In this document: in pieces, positions 8,300 through 17,291 of the stretch
Layout: each line of letters begins with the position of its first letter
Position numbering within the stretch: position 1 is the first letter of the stretch
Assembly: GCA_040394735.1 (NCBI GenBank)
Contig: JBEBRR010000025.1
Coordinates: forward strand, 1-51,545
Origin: Leadbetterella byssophila_A
GTDB taxonomy: Bacteria > Bacteroidota > Bacteroidia > Cytophagales > Spirosomataceae
Direction: 5' to 3'
Length of the DNA: 51,545 bases
Translations under genes and position numbers: made by a program
The notes under the pieces: generated by a model
Told to the model about the DNA's origin: nothing
The model's input: only the letters and a program-made list of their open reading frames with translations
Database searches by the model: none

Positions 8300-9331
8300 A
8301 TGAATGATGTAACTTACATGGACCGGGCCCTGGAGCTGGCCGCTCTGGGGTGCGAATGGGTCAGCCCGAATCCCATGGTAGGATGCGTCATTGTTCATGA
8401 AGACAGGATCATCGGCGAGGGCTTTCACCGGAAATACGGGGAAGCCCACGCCGAAGTAAATGCCATACAAAACGTGGCGGACAAAACCCTGCTACCCGAA
8501 TCTACCGTTTACGTCACGCTCGAACCCTGCGCCCACCACGGCAAAACACCACCGTGCGCAGAGCTTCTTATAAAACACCGCGTAAAGAGAGTGGTTATCT
8601 GCAATGAAGACCCTTTCCCCCGGGTTTCAGGCCGGGGAGTAGCCCTTCTGAAAACCGCAGGCATAGGTGTGGAAACGGGGCTCCTGGCCGAAAAAGGAGA
8701 AGAACTGAACAAACGTTTTTTTAAGGTACACCGGACCGGCCTGCCCTATATAACTCTTAAATGGGCGGAAAGTGCTGACGGTTTCATTTCACATGCAGAC
8801 GGCTCTCCGGTAAAAATATCCAATTCTGTAACAGACATCACGGTTCACCGCTGGCGGGCCGAGGAAGATGCCGTGCTGGTAGGCAAAAATACGATACTGA
8901 CCGATAATCCGCGACTCAACGTAAGGCACTGGACAGAAAACAAGCAGCCGGTAAGGGTAGTACTGGCTGCTGCCCTGGAGTCTGCCCCCGGCAGGCATAT
9001 TTTCGACAATACCCAAAAGACGCTTATCTATAATCAGGAAGTTACAAAAAAAGAAGGGCATACTGAATATATCCGGGTTTCCGGGTTGAGAGCTGTTCTG
9101 CAGTCTCTGCAGGAAAAAGGCGTCAACAGTATCCTGGTAGAGGGCGGCAGAAAAATGCACGAATCATTCATACATCAGGGTCTCTTTGATGAAATCCGGC
9201 TTATCAAAAGTACCCTGGTGCTGGGCGGAGGAATTTCCTCCCCCCGGCTTCCACATGGCATACTTTTGGAAAAAAATATTCGTATTCTTAATGACCAGAT
9301 ATTTTTTTACCGGAACATTCCAACCTTTTAA
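8300..9331 (+). CDS. ribD: Bifunctional riboflavin biosynthesis deaminase/reductase RibD
   Basis: 343 residues. The N-terminal deaminase domain has the zinc motif H50-A-E52 and C77 and C86 in PCAHHGKTPPC. The C-terminal reductase domain starts near 145 (LPYITLKWAESADG) and ends with the SILVEGG loop. It converts diaminohydroxyphosphoribosylaminopyrimidine to the ribityl compound in two steps of riboflavin synthesis. It is only 5 nt downstream of purH, and both pathways draw on purines, so co-expression makes sense. A gap of 52 nt separates it from the sigma factor gene. Confidence 0.97.
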   Translation: MNDVTYMDRALELAALGCEWVSPNPMVGCVIVHEDRIIGEGFHRKYGEAHAEVNAIQNVADKTLLPESTVYVTLEPCAHHGKTPPCAELLIKHRVKRVVICNEDPFPRVSGRGVALLKTAGIGVETGLLAEKGEELNKRFFKVHRTGLPYITLKWAESADGFISHADGSPVKISNSVTDITVHRWRAEEDAVLVGKNTILTDNPRLNVRHWTENKQPVRVVLAAALESAPGRHIFDNTQKTLIYNQEVTKKEGHTEYIRVSGLRAVLQSLQEKGVNSILVEGGRKMHESFIHQGLFDEIRLIKSTLVLGGGISSPRLPHGILLEKNIRILNDQIFFYRNIPTF

Positions 9332-9383
9332 ACGTTAATCCGGTCTATATTATACCCTGCCCTGAGGGGTTTATACCCTGTGT

Positions 9384-9923
9384 ATGTATAATGAAAAGGA
9401 ACTGATACAGGCCTGTATGAGAGGTGAGCGCTCAGCCCAGAAGCAACTTTACGAAAAGTTTGCGGGTAAGCTTTATGCCGTTTCTCTCCGCTATATGAAA
9501 TCCAAAGAAGAAGCCGCCGATATATTACAGGATTCGTTCATTAAGATATTCGACGGGCTGGGTTCCTTCCGGTTTGATTGCCCGCTGGAGCTTTGGCTGA
9601 AGCGTATAGTCATCAATACCGCACTGACGGCCCTGGGACGAAGAAAAATCAATTACAACCTTGAAGAGTATGAATTTTTGGGAGCAGATGAAAACCTCGG
9701 GCTGGAATCTCTGGATTACGGGGCGCTGCTGCAAATGATCAATAATTTGCCGGAAGGCTGTAAAACCGTATTTAACCTTTTTGCAATAGAAGGTTATAAA
9801 CACCAGGAAATAGCCGTTATGCTGGGTATTTCAGAAGGGACCTCAAAGTCCCAGTTCTCGCGTGCGAGAGGTATTTTGATAAAGAAGATTGAGATGGAAA
9901 ACAGTAAACTGGAAGATAAATGA
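9384..9923 (+). CDS. ECF-type RNA polymerase sigma factor
   Basis: 179 residues. Region 2 spans about 20-85 (LYAVSLRYMKSKEEAADILQ, then DSFIKIFDGL). Region 4 spans about 120-170 with a helix-turn-helix (YKHQEIAVMLGISEGTSKSQFSRARGIL). Regions 1 and 3 are absent, as in extracytoplasmic-function sigma factors. Its stop overlaps the start of the next gene by 4 nt (ATGA), so translation is coupled to an anti-sigma-like membrane protein. Upstream a 9-bp direct repeat TATACCCTG (9351-9359 and 9372-9380) may be regulatory. Target genes are unknown. Confidence 0.93.
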   Translation: MYNEKELIQACMRGERSAQKQLYEKFAGKLYAVSLRYMKSKEEAADILQDSFIKIFDGLGSFRFDCPLELWLKRIVINTALTALGRRKINYNLEEYEFLGADENLGLESLDYGALLQMINNLPEGCKTVFNLFAIEGYKHQEIAVMLGISEGTSKSQFSRARGILIKKIEMENSKLEDK

Positions 9924-11314
9924 ACAAGTCTTTTGAGGATCAATGGAAAGATGCTCTGAGCGACGCTTCCCAAACTCCGCCGCCTGAAATATGGGAACGG
10001 GTGGAGACTGAACTGGACAGGAAAAAGTCCGGGTTTATTCTGTGGATGAACCCGGCCCGGGCAGGCCTGGCCTGGAAGAATCCAGCCATACTTTCGGGTG
10101 TTGCAGCCGCCGTAGCGCTGGTGCTTGGCACCTTGTTTTTTGTAAATTTACCGGCTCCTGAAAACGGCGTTTCAAAGAATACAGGTGCTCCCGTAAAGAT
10201 ACAGGAGCCCGCAGGTCAGAAACCGGAGACCCCTTTGCCTGTGCCGACGGTAACGGCGGATGCTCCTCTCGCAATAAACCAACCGGAGAAGAACCCGGAA
10301 ATACGCACCTTTGCTTCACAGACGGGAGAAAAGCAGACCGTACGGCCCGCTCAGCCGCTTTTAGCCGGCCTTACCAACGAAAACCCGGAACCTGTTCATG
10401 AAGAAGGTATCGCAGCAGTTTCTTATGCGGCGCTTGACCCCTTACCTTTCAGGGAAATGGAAGTCTATACGGAATATCCCCGTGTGCAGGCACCTGTTGA
10501 ATACAGCCCTGCAATAAATCGCAAAGTATCAAAAGAAAAAAAGACCTGGATGGGCCTTATAGCATCCAATGCCCCTTTCAATCCTAATTTTTCAGCCCCC
10601 GGATTTCAGCAGCAGGCTTTAAATGCGGTACACAATTCCAATGCGCTTTTGGCTTTTGATAAGGGACATCAGGGAATGAACGGTAATTCTTTTTACAGTA
10701 ATTCCAGCCGGACAGACGCCCGCAGCTCATTTAAATCAGGACAGTCCATGAGCTTTGGCTTCATCTTCGGCAGAAAATTAAAGAAGCGATTAGCACTGGA
10801 AAGCGGAGTGAGATTTACACGGGCTACAGCCACCCATACTTCCAATGTTTATGCCGTGAACAAAATCACCGGTGAAACGGAAAGCTTTTCACATGCCAAT
10901 TACTTAAGTAGTGACAAAGGCTTGTCTGATGTGCTCATCTCTGTTAACGGTACATCCCACTACTCCTATCATTTCCTGTCTGTTCCGCTCCTGCTGAATT
11001 ACCACGTGCTCAACATCGGCAAGCTCAACATGAATGCGGTAGGAGGACTGAGCAATGAGTTTTTACTTTCAGGAACCGTGGTCAATTCGAAACAGAATGA
11101 GCATAGCTTTACAGCCGGGAACTCCAATTTCCGGGCGGTGAGCATTGCAGGTGTAGGCGGTATACGCCTAAGCTACCCGGTTACTTCTGCCCTGGATATT
11201 AACCTGGGAGGCACTTACCAGCATTTCATAACCTCAGGATTACAAAAGAGTGCAGATGCCACTTTCCGGCCAAGCACGATGGGGATCAACCTGGGACTGT
11301 CAGTGAGGCAATAA
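9920..11314 (+). CDS. Anti-sigma-like single-pass protein with C-terminal outer-membrane beta-barrel
   Basis: 464 residues with an unusual order of parts. Residues 1-50 are a soluble, presumably cytoplasmic segment with PPPEIWERVETEL, like the N-termini of Bacteroidota anti-sigma proteins. One membrane helix follows at about 57-76. Residues 78-270 are a proline-rich linker. Residues 275-464 show alternating strands (LALESGVRFTRATA, FLSVPLLLNYHVL, NAVGGLSNEFLLSG, ALDINLGGTYQHF) and a C-terminal strand typical of a small eight-stranded outer-membrane barrel. Start overlaps the sigma factor stop by 4 nt. The simplest inference is that it holds the sigma factor at the inner membrane and spans the periplasm to a sensor barrel in the outer membrane. 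The stop abuts the convergent regulator gene with no intervening base. Confidence 0.8.
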   Translation: MNKSFEDQWKDALSDASQTPPPEIWERVETELDRKKSGFILWMNPARAGLAWKNPAILSGVAAAVALVLGTLFFVNLPAPENGVSKNTGAPVKIQEPAGQKPETPLPVPTVTADAPLAINQPEKNPEIRTFASQTGEKQTVRPAQPLLAGLTNENPEPVHEEGIAAVSYAALDPLPFREMEVYTEYPRVQAPVEYSPAINRKVSKEKKTWMGLIASNAPFNPNFSAPGFQQQALNAVHNSNALLAFDKGHQGMNGNSFYSNSSRTDARSSFKSGQSMSFGFIFGRKLKKRLALESGVRFTRATATHTSNVYAVNKITGETESFSHANYLSSDKGLSDVLISVNGTSHYSYHFLSVPLLLNYHVLNIGKLNMNAVGGLSNEFLLSGTVVNSKQNEHSFTAGNSNFRAVSIAGVGGIRLSYPVTSALDINLGGTYQHFITSGLQKSADATFRPSTMGINLGLSVRQ

Positions 11315-11995
11315 TCAGGAATCCACCTTAAAGAGGTAACCTACCCCCTTTAAAGTGATGATTTCTACTCCGCGATCTACCTTGAAGTAATCGCGCAAAC
11401 GGGTAATATAAACATCCAGGTTGCGGGAATTAAAGTAGGAGTCGTCATTCCAGACCCGTAGCAGAATATCTTTACGAAGCACCTTGGTGTTCAGATTCTC
11501 AGTAAGTACCTTAAGCAGTTCCGCTTCCCTGAATGACAGCTTGATGGTTTCTTTACCCGGCAAAACCAGTTCCTGCTTGGCCGGGAAGAAAGTCAGCTTT
11601 CCCAGGCTTACAGCATCGGAAGATTCCCTTTTTTTACCTGACATGTTTTTCAGGTTATGAATCCGGGCAATCAGCTCTTCCATACTGAAGGGTTTTCTGA
11701 GATAATCATTCCCTCCGGAATCAAACCCCTTCAGAACATCTTCCACCTGGCTCCGGGCCGTTAAGAAGAGGATGGGAACCCCCGGGTCAATTTGCCTGAT
11801 TTCTTCTGCAATCTCAAACCCGCTTTTATTCGGCAACATAATATCCAGCACGCAAACTTCCGGTCTGTAGCTTTTAAATTCCCCTATGGCCTGTTCGCCG
11901 TCAGTGACCATACTGATCTGAAAGCCACGGCTTTCCAGGGTCTCCTTTACGATCTTCCCCAAAAAGATCTCGTCTTCAACATACAGCAGCTTCAT
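11315..11995 (-). CDS. OmpR/PhoB-family response regulator
   Basis: 226 residues. The receiver domain carries E7-D8, the phosphoacceptor D51 in VCVLDIMLP, the switch Thr in FLTAR and the Lys in LRKPFS. The C-terminal winged-helix domain spans about 130-226 (FREAELLKVLTENLNTKVLR, then DVYITRLRDYF and LKGVGYLF). It overlaps the upstream kinase gene by 4 nt, so the pair is translationally coupled and is surely the cognate partner. It resembles RprY-type regulators of Bacteroidota. Four helically phased TTAA sites upstream of the operon (17309-17345) are candidate binding sites, implying autoregulation. Confidence 0.95.
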   Translation of the reverse strand: MKLLYVEDEIFLGKIVKETLESRGFQISMVTDGEQAIGEFKSYRPEVCVLDIMLPNKSGFEIAEEIRQIDPGVPILFLTARSQVEDVLKGFDSGGNDYLRKPFSMEELIARIHNLKNMSGKKRESSDAVSLGKLTFFPAKQELVLPGKETIKLSFREAELLKVLTENLNTKVLRKDILLRVWNDDSYFNSRNLDVYITRLRDYFKVDRGVEIITLKGVGYLFKVDS

Positions 11996-13629
11996 AGTTT
12001 TCTTTTGAAAGTAAGAATAAATGTGGTGCCGTTATTTCCACTTTCTAAAGTTACTAAACCCTGGTGCAGATCCATAATATGCTTCACATAATTTAAGCCC
12101 AGTCCGTATCCTTTCACATTGTGGCGGTCACCGGTGGGAACCCGGAAGAATTTCTCGAAAACCTGGCCCTGGTATTCACGGGGAATGCCGATACCGTTAT
12201 CTTTCACTTTCAGGGTAACAAAGTGAGGCTGCGCACTGATCTCTACATCTACTTCAGAAGAGGCAGCGGAGTATTTCAGGGCATTATCAATAAGGTTGTT
12301 CAGGATGCTGCTTACCTGGATCTCATCGGCTTCAATGCCAAAATCACCCTCCTCCGCATGTATACGGATAGTCCCACCGGTTTGTGAAAAACGCGGCTGC
12401 CATGACTTCACCGCAGTAGCCGACAGTTCCCTAAGATCCACCGCCGAGGGGTAAAGGGTTACCCCCTGCTTTTCCAGCAGGGAGGTCTTCAGAATATTAT
12501 CGACCATAAGCGACAACCGGTTCACCTCGTTCTGGGAAATCTCCAGGTACTCACGGGTGGTTTGCGGGTTGGTATTGCCCCCAAACTGCTGCAACGCCTC
12601 CAGAGCCACACTCAGGGTGGCCAGAGGTGTCTTCAGCTCATGAGTAACGTTACTGATCAGGTCATTCTTGAGGGTATTCAGGCGCGACTGCTTACGCAGG
12701 TTCCTGAAGATCAGCCAGAAGGTAAGCGAAGTCACCAATAACAGGAAAACAGAAAACAAGACATTGTTCCTGAGTTTCCCCAGTAAGTAGCTGTTCAGAT
12801 CTTCCGGGTAAGCTTTAAAAATAACGGTAGGGATGATAGAAAGGGAGGACACGGTTTCCGGGTTAAGCACGGCTACTCCGTTAACTACCACTGAATCACG
12901 GGAGCTCCGCAGTTTTTTCTGCAACTGCGAATAGTTTCTCATGGTTCTCCTGTAGCCCTGCCCTGAGGTATCAGGCGTTATAGAGTCTTTTTTAATGAGG
13001 AAATCTACCTTATACCCCATTTCGCGAATCCGGTAATTAAATTTCCTTTCAACGGAGTCAAGAGGAGCGCTCACAAACACCAGGCGTCTTCTTGGATAAA
13101 AAGTCCGGTTCTCCTCTTTTTCCGGGTTGGGAGAAAAATGAGACTGGATGGTGATCCGGGGAATCTGGGCGATCACCCGTTTCAGGCGGTTCAGGGAATC
13201 TTCCTGTTTACGCGAGCGGATGATGAGGTTGATCACCCCCGAGTCATTTAAGATAGTCTGTGCGGAAGAATCAGTCCGAAGGGCAGAGAGGTCGAGGCCT
13301 TCCAGCCTTATCAGCGTGTCAGACCGGAAAGAAGGTGCATTAAAAACCCGCACTTCCCGCAAGGGCTTTTCCTGCCGTGTTTTCCTGCGGGGAGGTTCCT
13401 GCTTTTCTTCCGGGCGGTTGAAAAACTCATGGGTCACGATCCTGGAAACCAGCGAGTCTTCTATGGTTCGCACGGTTTCCTTGAACAGCAGGTCAGCGTT
13501 ACTGTAAAAAGCGCGCTTATGTTCCTTATACTCACTCCTGAGCCAGAAATACTGGGAGGTAGCCAGCAATATTATGCTGGCTACCATTAAAAGCAATGCG
13601 GTGGTATTCTGGCTCCTTTTCATATTCAT
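11992..13629 (-). CDS. Sensor histidine kinase
   Basis: 545 residues. Two membrane helices (about 10-28 and 290-308) bracket a periplasmic sensor region of some 260 residues that matches no domain I recognise. The cytoplasmic part has the H-box NVTHELKTPLA with H330, then the ATPase motifs N (LNNLIDNALKYS), G1 (KDNGIGIP), F and G2 (KGYGLGLNYVKHI). It should phosphorylate the adjacent regulator. It starts one base after the GLPGLI gene ends and overlaps the regulator by 4 nt, so all are on one transcript. A second in-frame ATG two codons later is possible. Confidence 0.95.
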   Translation of the reverse strand: MNMKRSQNTTALLLMVASIILLATSQYFWLRSEYKEHKRAFYSNADLLFKETVRTIEDSLVSRIVTHEFFNRPEEKQEPPRRKTRQEKPLREVRVFNAPSFRSDTLIRLEGLDLSALRTDSSAQTILNDSGVINLIIRSRKQEDSLNRLKRVIAQIPRITIQSHFSPNPEKEENRTFYPRRRLVFVSAPLDSVERKFNYRIREMGYKVDFLIKKDSITPDTSGQGYRRTMRNYSQLQKKLRSSRDSVVVNGVAVLNPETVSSLSIIPTVIFKAYPEDLNSYLLGKLRNNVLFSVFLLLVTSLTFWLIFRNLRKQSRLNTLKNDLISNVTHELKTPLATLSVALEALQQFGGNTNPQTTREYLEISQNEVNRLSLMVDNILKTSLLEKQGVTLYPSAVDLRELSATAVKSWQPRFSQTGGTIRIHAEEGDFGIEADEIQVSSILNNLIDNALKYSAASSEVDVEISAQPHFVTLKVKDNGIGIPREYQGQVFEKFFRVPTGDRHNVKGYGLGLNYVKHIMDLHQGLVTLESGNNGTTFILTFKRKL

Positions 13630-13630
13630 C

Positions 13631-14479
13631 TTATCCGCCGATAACCATCATCTGTCTTCCGCCACCGGGGCCACGGCCTCTGAAGTTCTTCATCTGCTCA
13701 GCCTGGTGTTCCTTCTTGATTTTATCCAGTTGCTCGGGAGTTACCTTCTTCCCTTTCGAATTGATTTTCAGATCTTCATCTGAAACCTTCACGGCATCTA
13801 TTTTAGTGGCTACATAAGTGGTTACCCCGTCATTCAGATCCAGCGCAAGAATAAGGCCGGGCAGGCCGTTATACTTATCCGGACCGGCTGCAGAAGGAAC
13901 AGCATCGGTAAACCAGGCTGTGATCTGGGTAGTGACCACCGTATCCCTGAAGGTCATGTTTCCTGACTCGCTAAAAACAGGCACCGTACGCTTTTCGCTC
14001 TCCGAAGCAGTAGCCATCATACATTCATAGCCAAGAACAGGCCGGGTCTGTGTAGGGTCTACTTTCCAGCGGATCTTTGCGGTATTTCCCGACACCTGAA
14101 ACGGTTGCTGTGCATATTCTTCATATTTTTTGAAGGTATTGGCCTCCAGGTTATACAGGGTTTCGTCTTTGGGCAACCGCCTCTGGAAGCTTCTCCTTTC
14201 GCCGTTAATCACCACGCTGCTCTCTCCCGGATCCTGGTTGGGATCTACCTTAAAAACCGATTCCTGGTTTCTTACGGTCAATGTGTAAATCATAGGTTTC
14301 CGGGCCTGTTCTGCCATGTTGCCAAACTGGGCCCGCATCCGTTCAGCGTTAGGGTTATTGGCAAAGGCCTTGGACGGATCCATCACCCGGTCATATTTGA
14401 CGATCCCCTCAAAATTCTGGGCCATTGCCGATACTCCCGTCAGCAGGCCTATACAAATAATTATGATGCTCTTTTTCAT
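13631..14479 (-). CDS. GLPGLI family secreted protein
   Basis: 282 residues with a signal peptide cut after MA-Q (about 20). The family-defining motif is present as YNGLPGLIL (GLPGLI at 205-210). GLPGLI proteins are restricted to Bacteroidota, are exported, and usually sit beside an outer-membrane receptor gene, as here; their biochemical role is not established. The C-terminus is rich in Gly, Arg and Met (FRGRGPGGGRQMMVIGG). It lies 18 nt after the receptor and 1 nt before the kinase, so it is likely part of what the kinase senses or controls. Confidence 0.92.
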   Translation of the reverse strand: MKKSIIIICIGLLTGVSAMAQNFEGIVKYDRVMDPSKAFANNPNAERMRAQFGNMAEQARKPMIYTLTVRNQESVFKVDPNQDPGESSVVINGERRSFQRRLPKDETLYNLEANTFKKYEEYAQQPFQVSGNTAKIRWKVDPTQTRPVLGYECMMATASESEKRTVPVFSESGNMTFRDTVVTTQITAWFTDAVPSAAGPDKYNGLPGLILALDLNDGVTTYVATKIDAVKVSDEDLKINSKGKKVTPEQLDKIKKEHQAEQMKNFRGRGPGGGRQMMVIGG

Positions 14480-14497
14480 GTTTATTATTTAAGATAA

Positions 14498-17251
14498 TTA
14501 GTTAATTCTCATCACAGGTCTTCCGGCACCGGCAGGTGCTCCCCCGTTTATATTATAGGTAAATGTGGCCAGGAAATATCTCCCGAGGGCATTGGTTCTC
14601 TGCTCGCTGAATGTATTACCGCTGGCCGACTGACTGATCACCCGGTTCTTGCCCAGGATGTCGTTGATCGAAAGTCGTATCTCTCCACGCTTGTTTTTAA
14701 ACACGCTTCTGTACACGGCCGCATTCCATAGGGGCACTCTCTGCACTTCGTTATTGGTAGCATACCGGTAAACGGAGTAGTCCATGCTGCTGGTAAAATT
14801 AACCGCCTGGGGTATTCTCCAGTCCAGGTCTGCCGTGTATCCCTGGTTTACATAATTCGGGTTCAGCTGGGTGTTTTGCGAATACGTGGTATTGTTGAAC
14901 GAGATCCTGGCACTTAAGCCCAGGTTAAAGTTATCTCCCGGTGTAATGTCAGCCCTTACCGTATTTGAATTGGTAAAAGAATTCGTGATGTTATCGATAT
15001 TATTGATCAGCGTCTGTGACCGGCTGATATTCACCATGGATGTTATACTGAAGCGGGTACTGACAGGCCGGACCCGGAAGCCATAATTGGCAACGCCGTT
15101 GAAGCTCAGGTTATTGCCGTAATTGATAGGTTTTCTGGTCCGGGCCAGCGTTTCGTTATTATAGGTAACCGAATCGGTGATGTTATCAGCGGTATAATTC
15201 ATTCCCAGGGTTACAAAGAAGCTGGTAAAGGTCAGCTGGTTAAAGTCCCGGAAATTCAGGTTCATTCTCTGTGCATACTGAGGCTTCAGATCAGGGTTCC
15301 CCACATAAACATTCAGCGGGTTGGAGTTATCCGGTACCGGTGATAACTGCGTCATGGAAGGTTCGGATATATTGGTATTGTAGCTCAGGTCCATTGATTT
15401 GGAACCGGTAAAAGAATACCGCAGCCGGCCGTTAAATACCGGGTTCGTAAATCTTTTGGTGATGAGCTCATTCCGCAGGATGAGGTCGCCTTCCAGGCGG
15501 GAATCCTGGATAGCCGCACCCACGTTGGCATTCCATTTTTCAAAATTAACCCGGTAGCTTAATCCTGCCCGGTTATAGAAATAATCATTCTTATATTTAT
15601 TACTCAGGGAAGAGTCCAGCGTATTACCGCTTTCCGCCACATTGAACACCTGCTTGTCCAGGTCATTATTTACTTTCTGGAAAGAGTAGTTCAATTCCAG
15701 GAAATTGTTCCTGTTCAGCGGTTCCGTGTAGGAAACTTCCGCCCCGAGCGACAGCCGCTTGCTGACCTGGTTATTGACCTGGTTCAGGTGGGTATAAAGA
15801 ATGCTGCCGGTCTCTGCATCAAACAAACCGTTGGTAGAAACAAGCTTGCCGTCACTGTCGCTGTTATTCAGGCCAAAGGTCAGGTTCGTGGTAAATGTCC
15901 GCCCCTTTCTGGCAAATGCTTTCTGATACAATGCCTGGGAAGTAAACCCGATGCTGTTCCCGTCTGAACTGTTCACCCGGTCTGTGCTGTTTCTCAGCTG
16001 ATTCGTACTTTTAAGGTATTCTTCATTTTCACTTAAAGAGCTGCTTCCGTTGTTACGGTAATCTACGCGGTTGGTCCAGCGGATAGAATTCCGGGCGTTA
16101 AGCTTACTGTTCATCGTTACATTCAGCCGGTGGGATTCATTATCCGAATCCTGTTCTGATTGGGATGTTCCGGTAGTTTCTATATTACCGATCACACTTT
16201 GAGACGAGCCCTCACGGGTGAGAAAGGTATTGGTATTGGTGTAGGAGTAGCTGCCGTTTAGTTCTGTCTTGGTATTCAGCTTGTTATTAAAGTTAATTCC
16301 TCCTGAAAGGTTCCGCATCAGACCGCTCCTGGCGTTGCCCATTCCGCCACCGCCGAAGCTGATGCCACCACCGCCTCTTCCTACTCCGATCATGGCAAAT
16401 TCCGTATTGGAAAAGCCCATCTGGTTAATATTATTGGCATTTCCCACAAATGACAACTGGTTACCGTTTTTAAAGGAGCTGTAGGTGGCCGCCAGGTTGT
16501 AGCGGGCATCCTTATTGGCATCTGCCCCTCCTCCTGCCGTTACCCGGCCAAAGCCCAGGCTCTTCTTATCTTCTTTCAATACGAAGTTAATAGTGGTTTC
16601 TTCTTCGCCGTCATCTATCCCTGTAAATTCTGCCCTGTCAGATTTTTTATCGAATACCTGCACTTTATCAATGGCATTGGCAGGAATATTTTTGGTAGCC
16701 ATTTTAGGGTCACGACCAAAAAATTCTTTTCCTTCTACCAGCACCCTTGTCACACTTTTTCCCTGCGACGTAACTGCACCGTCCCGGTCTACTTCCATAC
16801 CGGGCATCCTTTTGAGAAGCTCCTCAGCCATGGCATTCTCCTGAACCTTGAATGACCCGGCATTAAACTCTATGGTGTCTTTTTTGATCTCCACGGCCGC
16901 TTTCTCTCCTTTCACCACCAGTTCGGCCAGCTCCCGGGAGGCGGAGTCCAGTGTGATCACTCCCAGGTTCTGATCCACGCCGGTAAGTACGATAAACCGT
17001 AAGAATTTTTCATACCCTACATACGTTACCTGCAGCAGAACTTCTTCTTTTGCCGTACTTCTGATCTCAAAGAGCCCGTTTTCCCTGGTTTTCGCAAAAG
17101 AAAGCATGGTAGAATCTTTGGCATCCAGCAGCATCACGGTACTGTTCACGAGAAATGTCCCGTCCTGCCCCTTGACCTGCCCTTTCAGTGTCTGGCCCTG
17201 CGCTGCGAAATGCATGATAAAGGCAAACACCAGCGTAATAAGTTTTTTCAT
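14498..17251 (-). CDS. Outer-membrane beta-barrel receptor with carboxypeptidase-regulatory-like N-terminal domain
   Basis: 917 residues. A signal peptide (to about 19, AQGQ) is followed by a regulatory-like beta-sandwich (20-110, ITLDSASRELAELVV), a plug-like segment (110-230, with MPGMEVDRDGAVTSQGK and IPANAIDKVQVFDKKSD), and a long Asn/Ser-rich beta-barrel to the end. This matches the OMP_b-brl_3 group of TonB-dependent-receptor-like proteins. A glycine-rich stretch occurs at about 285-310, and the C-terminus is GAGRPVMRIN. It is the first gene of a four-gene operon (receptor, GLPGLI, kinase, regulator) with a strong promoter and phased sites upstream. Ligand unknown. Confidence 0.9.
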   Translation of the reverse strand: MKKLITLVFAFIMHFAAQGQTLKGQVKGQDGTFLVNSTVMLLDAKDSTMLSFAKTRENGLFEIRSTAKEEVLLQVTYVGYEKFLRFIVLTGVDQNLGVITLDSASRELAELVVKGEKAAVEIKKDTIEFNAGSFKVQENAMAEELLKRMPGMEVDRDGAVTSQGKSVTRVLVEGKEFFGRDPKMATKNIPANAIDKVQVFDKKSDRAEFTGIDDGEEETTINFVLKEDKKSLGFGRVTAGGGADANKDARYNLAATYSSFKNGNQLSFVGNANNINQMGFSNTEFAMIGVGRGGGGISFGGGGMGNARSGLMRNLSGGINFNNKLNTKTELNGSYSYTNTNTFLTREGSSQSVIGNIETTGTSQSEQDSDNESHRLNVTMNSKLNARNSIRWTNRVDYRNNGSSSLSENEEYLKSTNQLRNSTDRVNSSDGNSIGFTSQALYQKAFARKGRTFTTNLTFGLNNSDSDGKLVSTNGLFDAETGSILYTHLNQVNNQVSKRLSLGAEVSYTEPLNRNNFLELNYSFQKVNNDLDKQVFNVAESGNTLDSSLSNKYKNDYFYNRAGLSYRVNFEKWNANVGAAIQDSRLEGDLILRNELITKRFTNPVFNGRLRYSFTGSKSMDLSYNTNISEPSMTQLSPVPDNSNPLNVYVGNPDLKPQYAQRMNLNFRDFNQLTFTSFFVTLGMNYTADNITDSVTYNNETLARTRKPINYGNNLSFNGVANYGFRVRPVSTRFSITSMVNISRSQTLINNIDNITNSFTNSNTVRADITPGDNFNLGLSARISFNNTTYSQNTQLNPNYVNQGYTADLDWRIPQAVNFTSSMDYSVYRYATNNEVQRVPLWNAAVYRSVFKNKRGEIRLSINDILGKNRVISQSASGNTFSEQRTNALGRYFLATFTYNINGGAPAGAGRPVMRIN

Positions 17252-17279
17252 AAAATCAGTTTACAAAGTTTATAGGGTA

Positions 17280-17287
17280 CAAAATTA
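17280..17287 (-). promoter_or_regulatory. Promoter -7 element of the receptor/GLPGLI/two-component operon
   Basis: On the minus strand this reads TAATTTTG, a full TAnnTTTG match, 29 nt upstream of the receptor ATG. No TTG occurs at the ideal -33 distance; instead that region is taken up by an inverted repeat and the first phased TTAA site, which suggests dependence on an activator. Confidence 0.6.
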
Positions 17288-17291
17288 TCAT

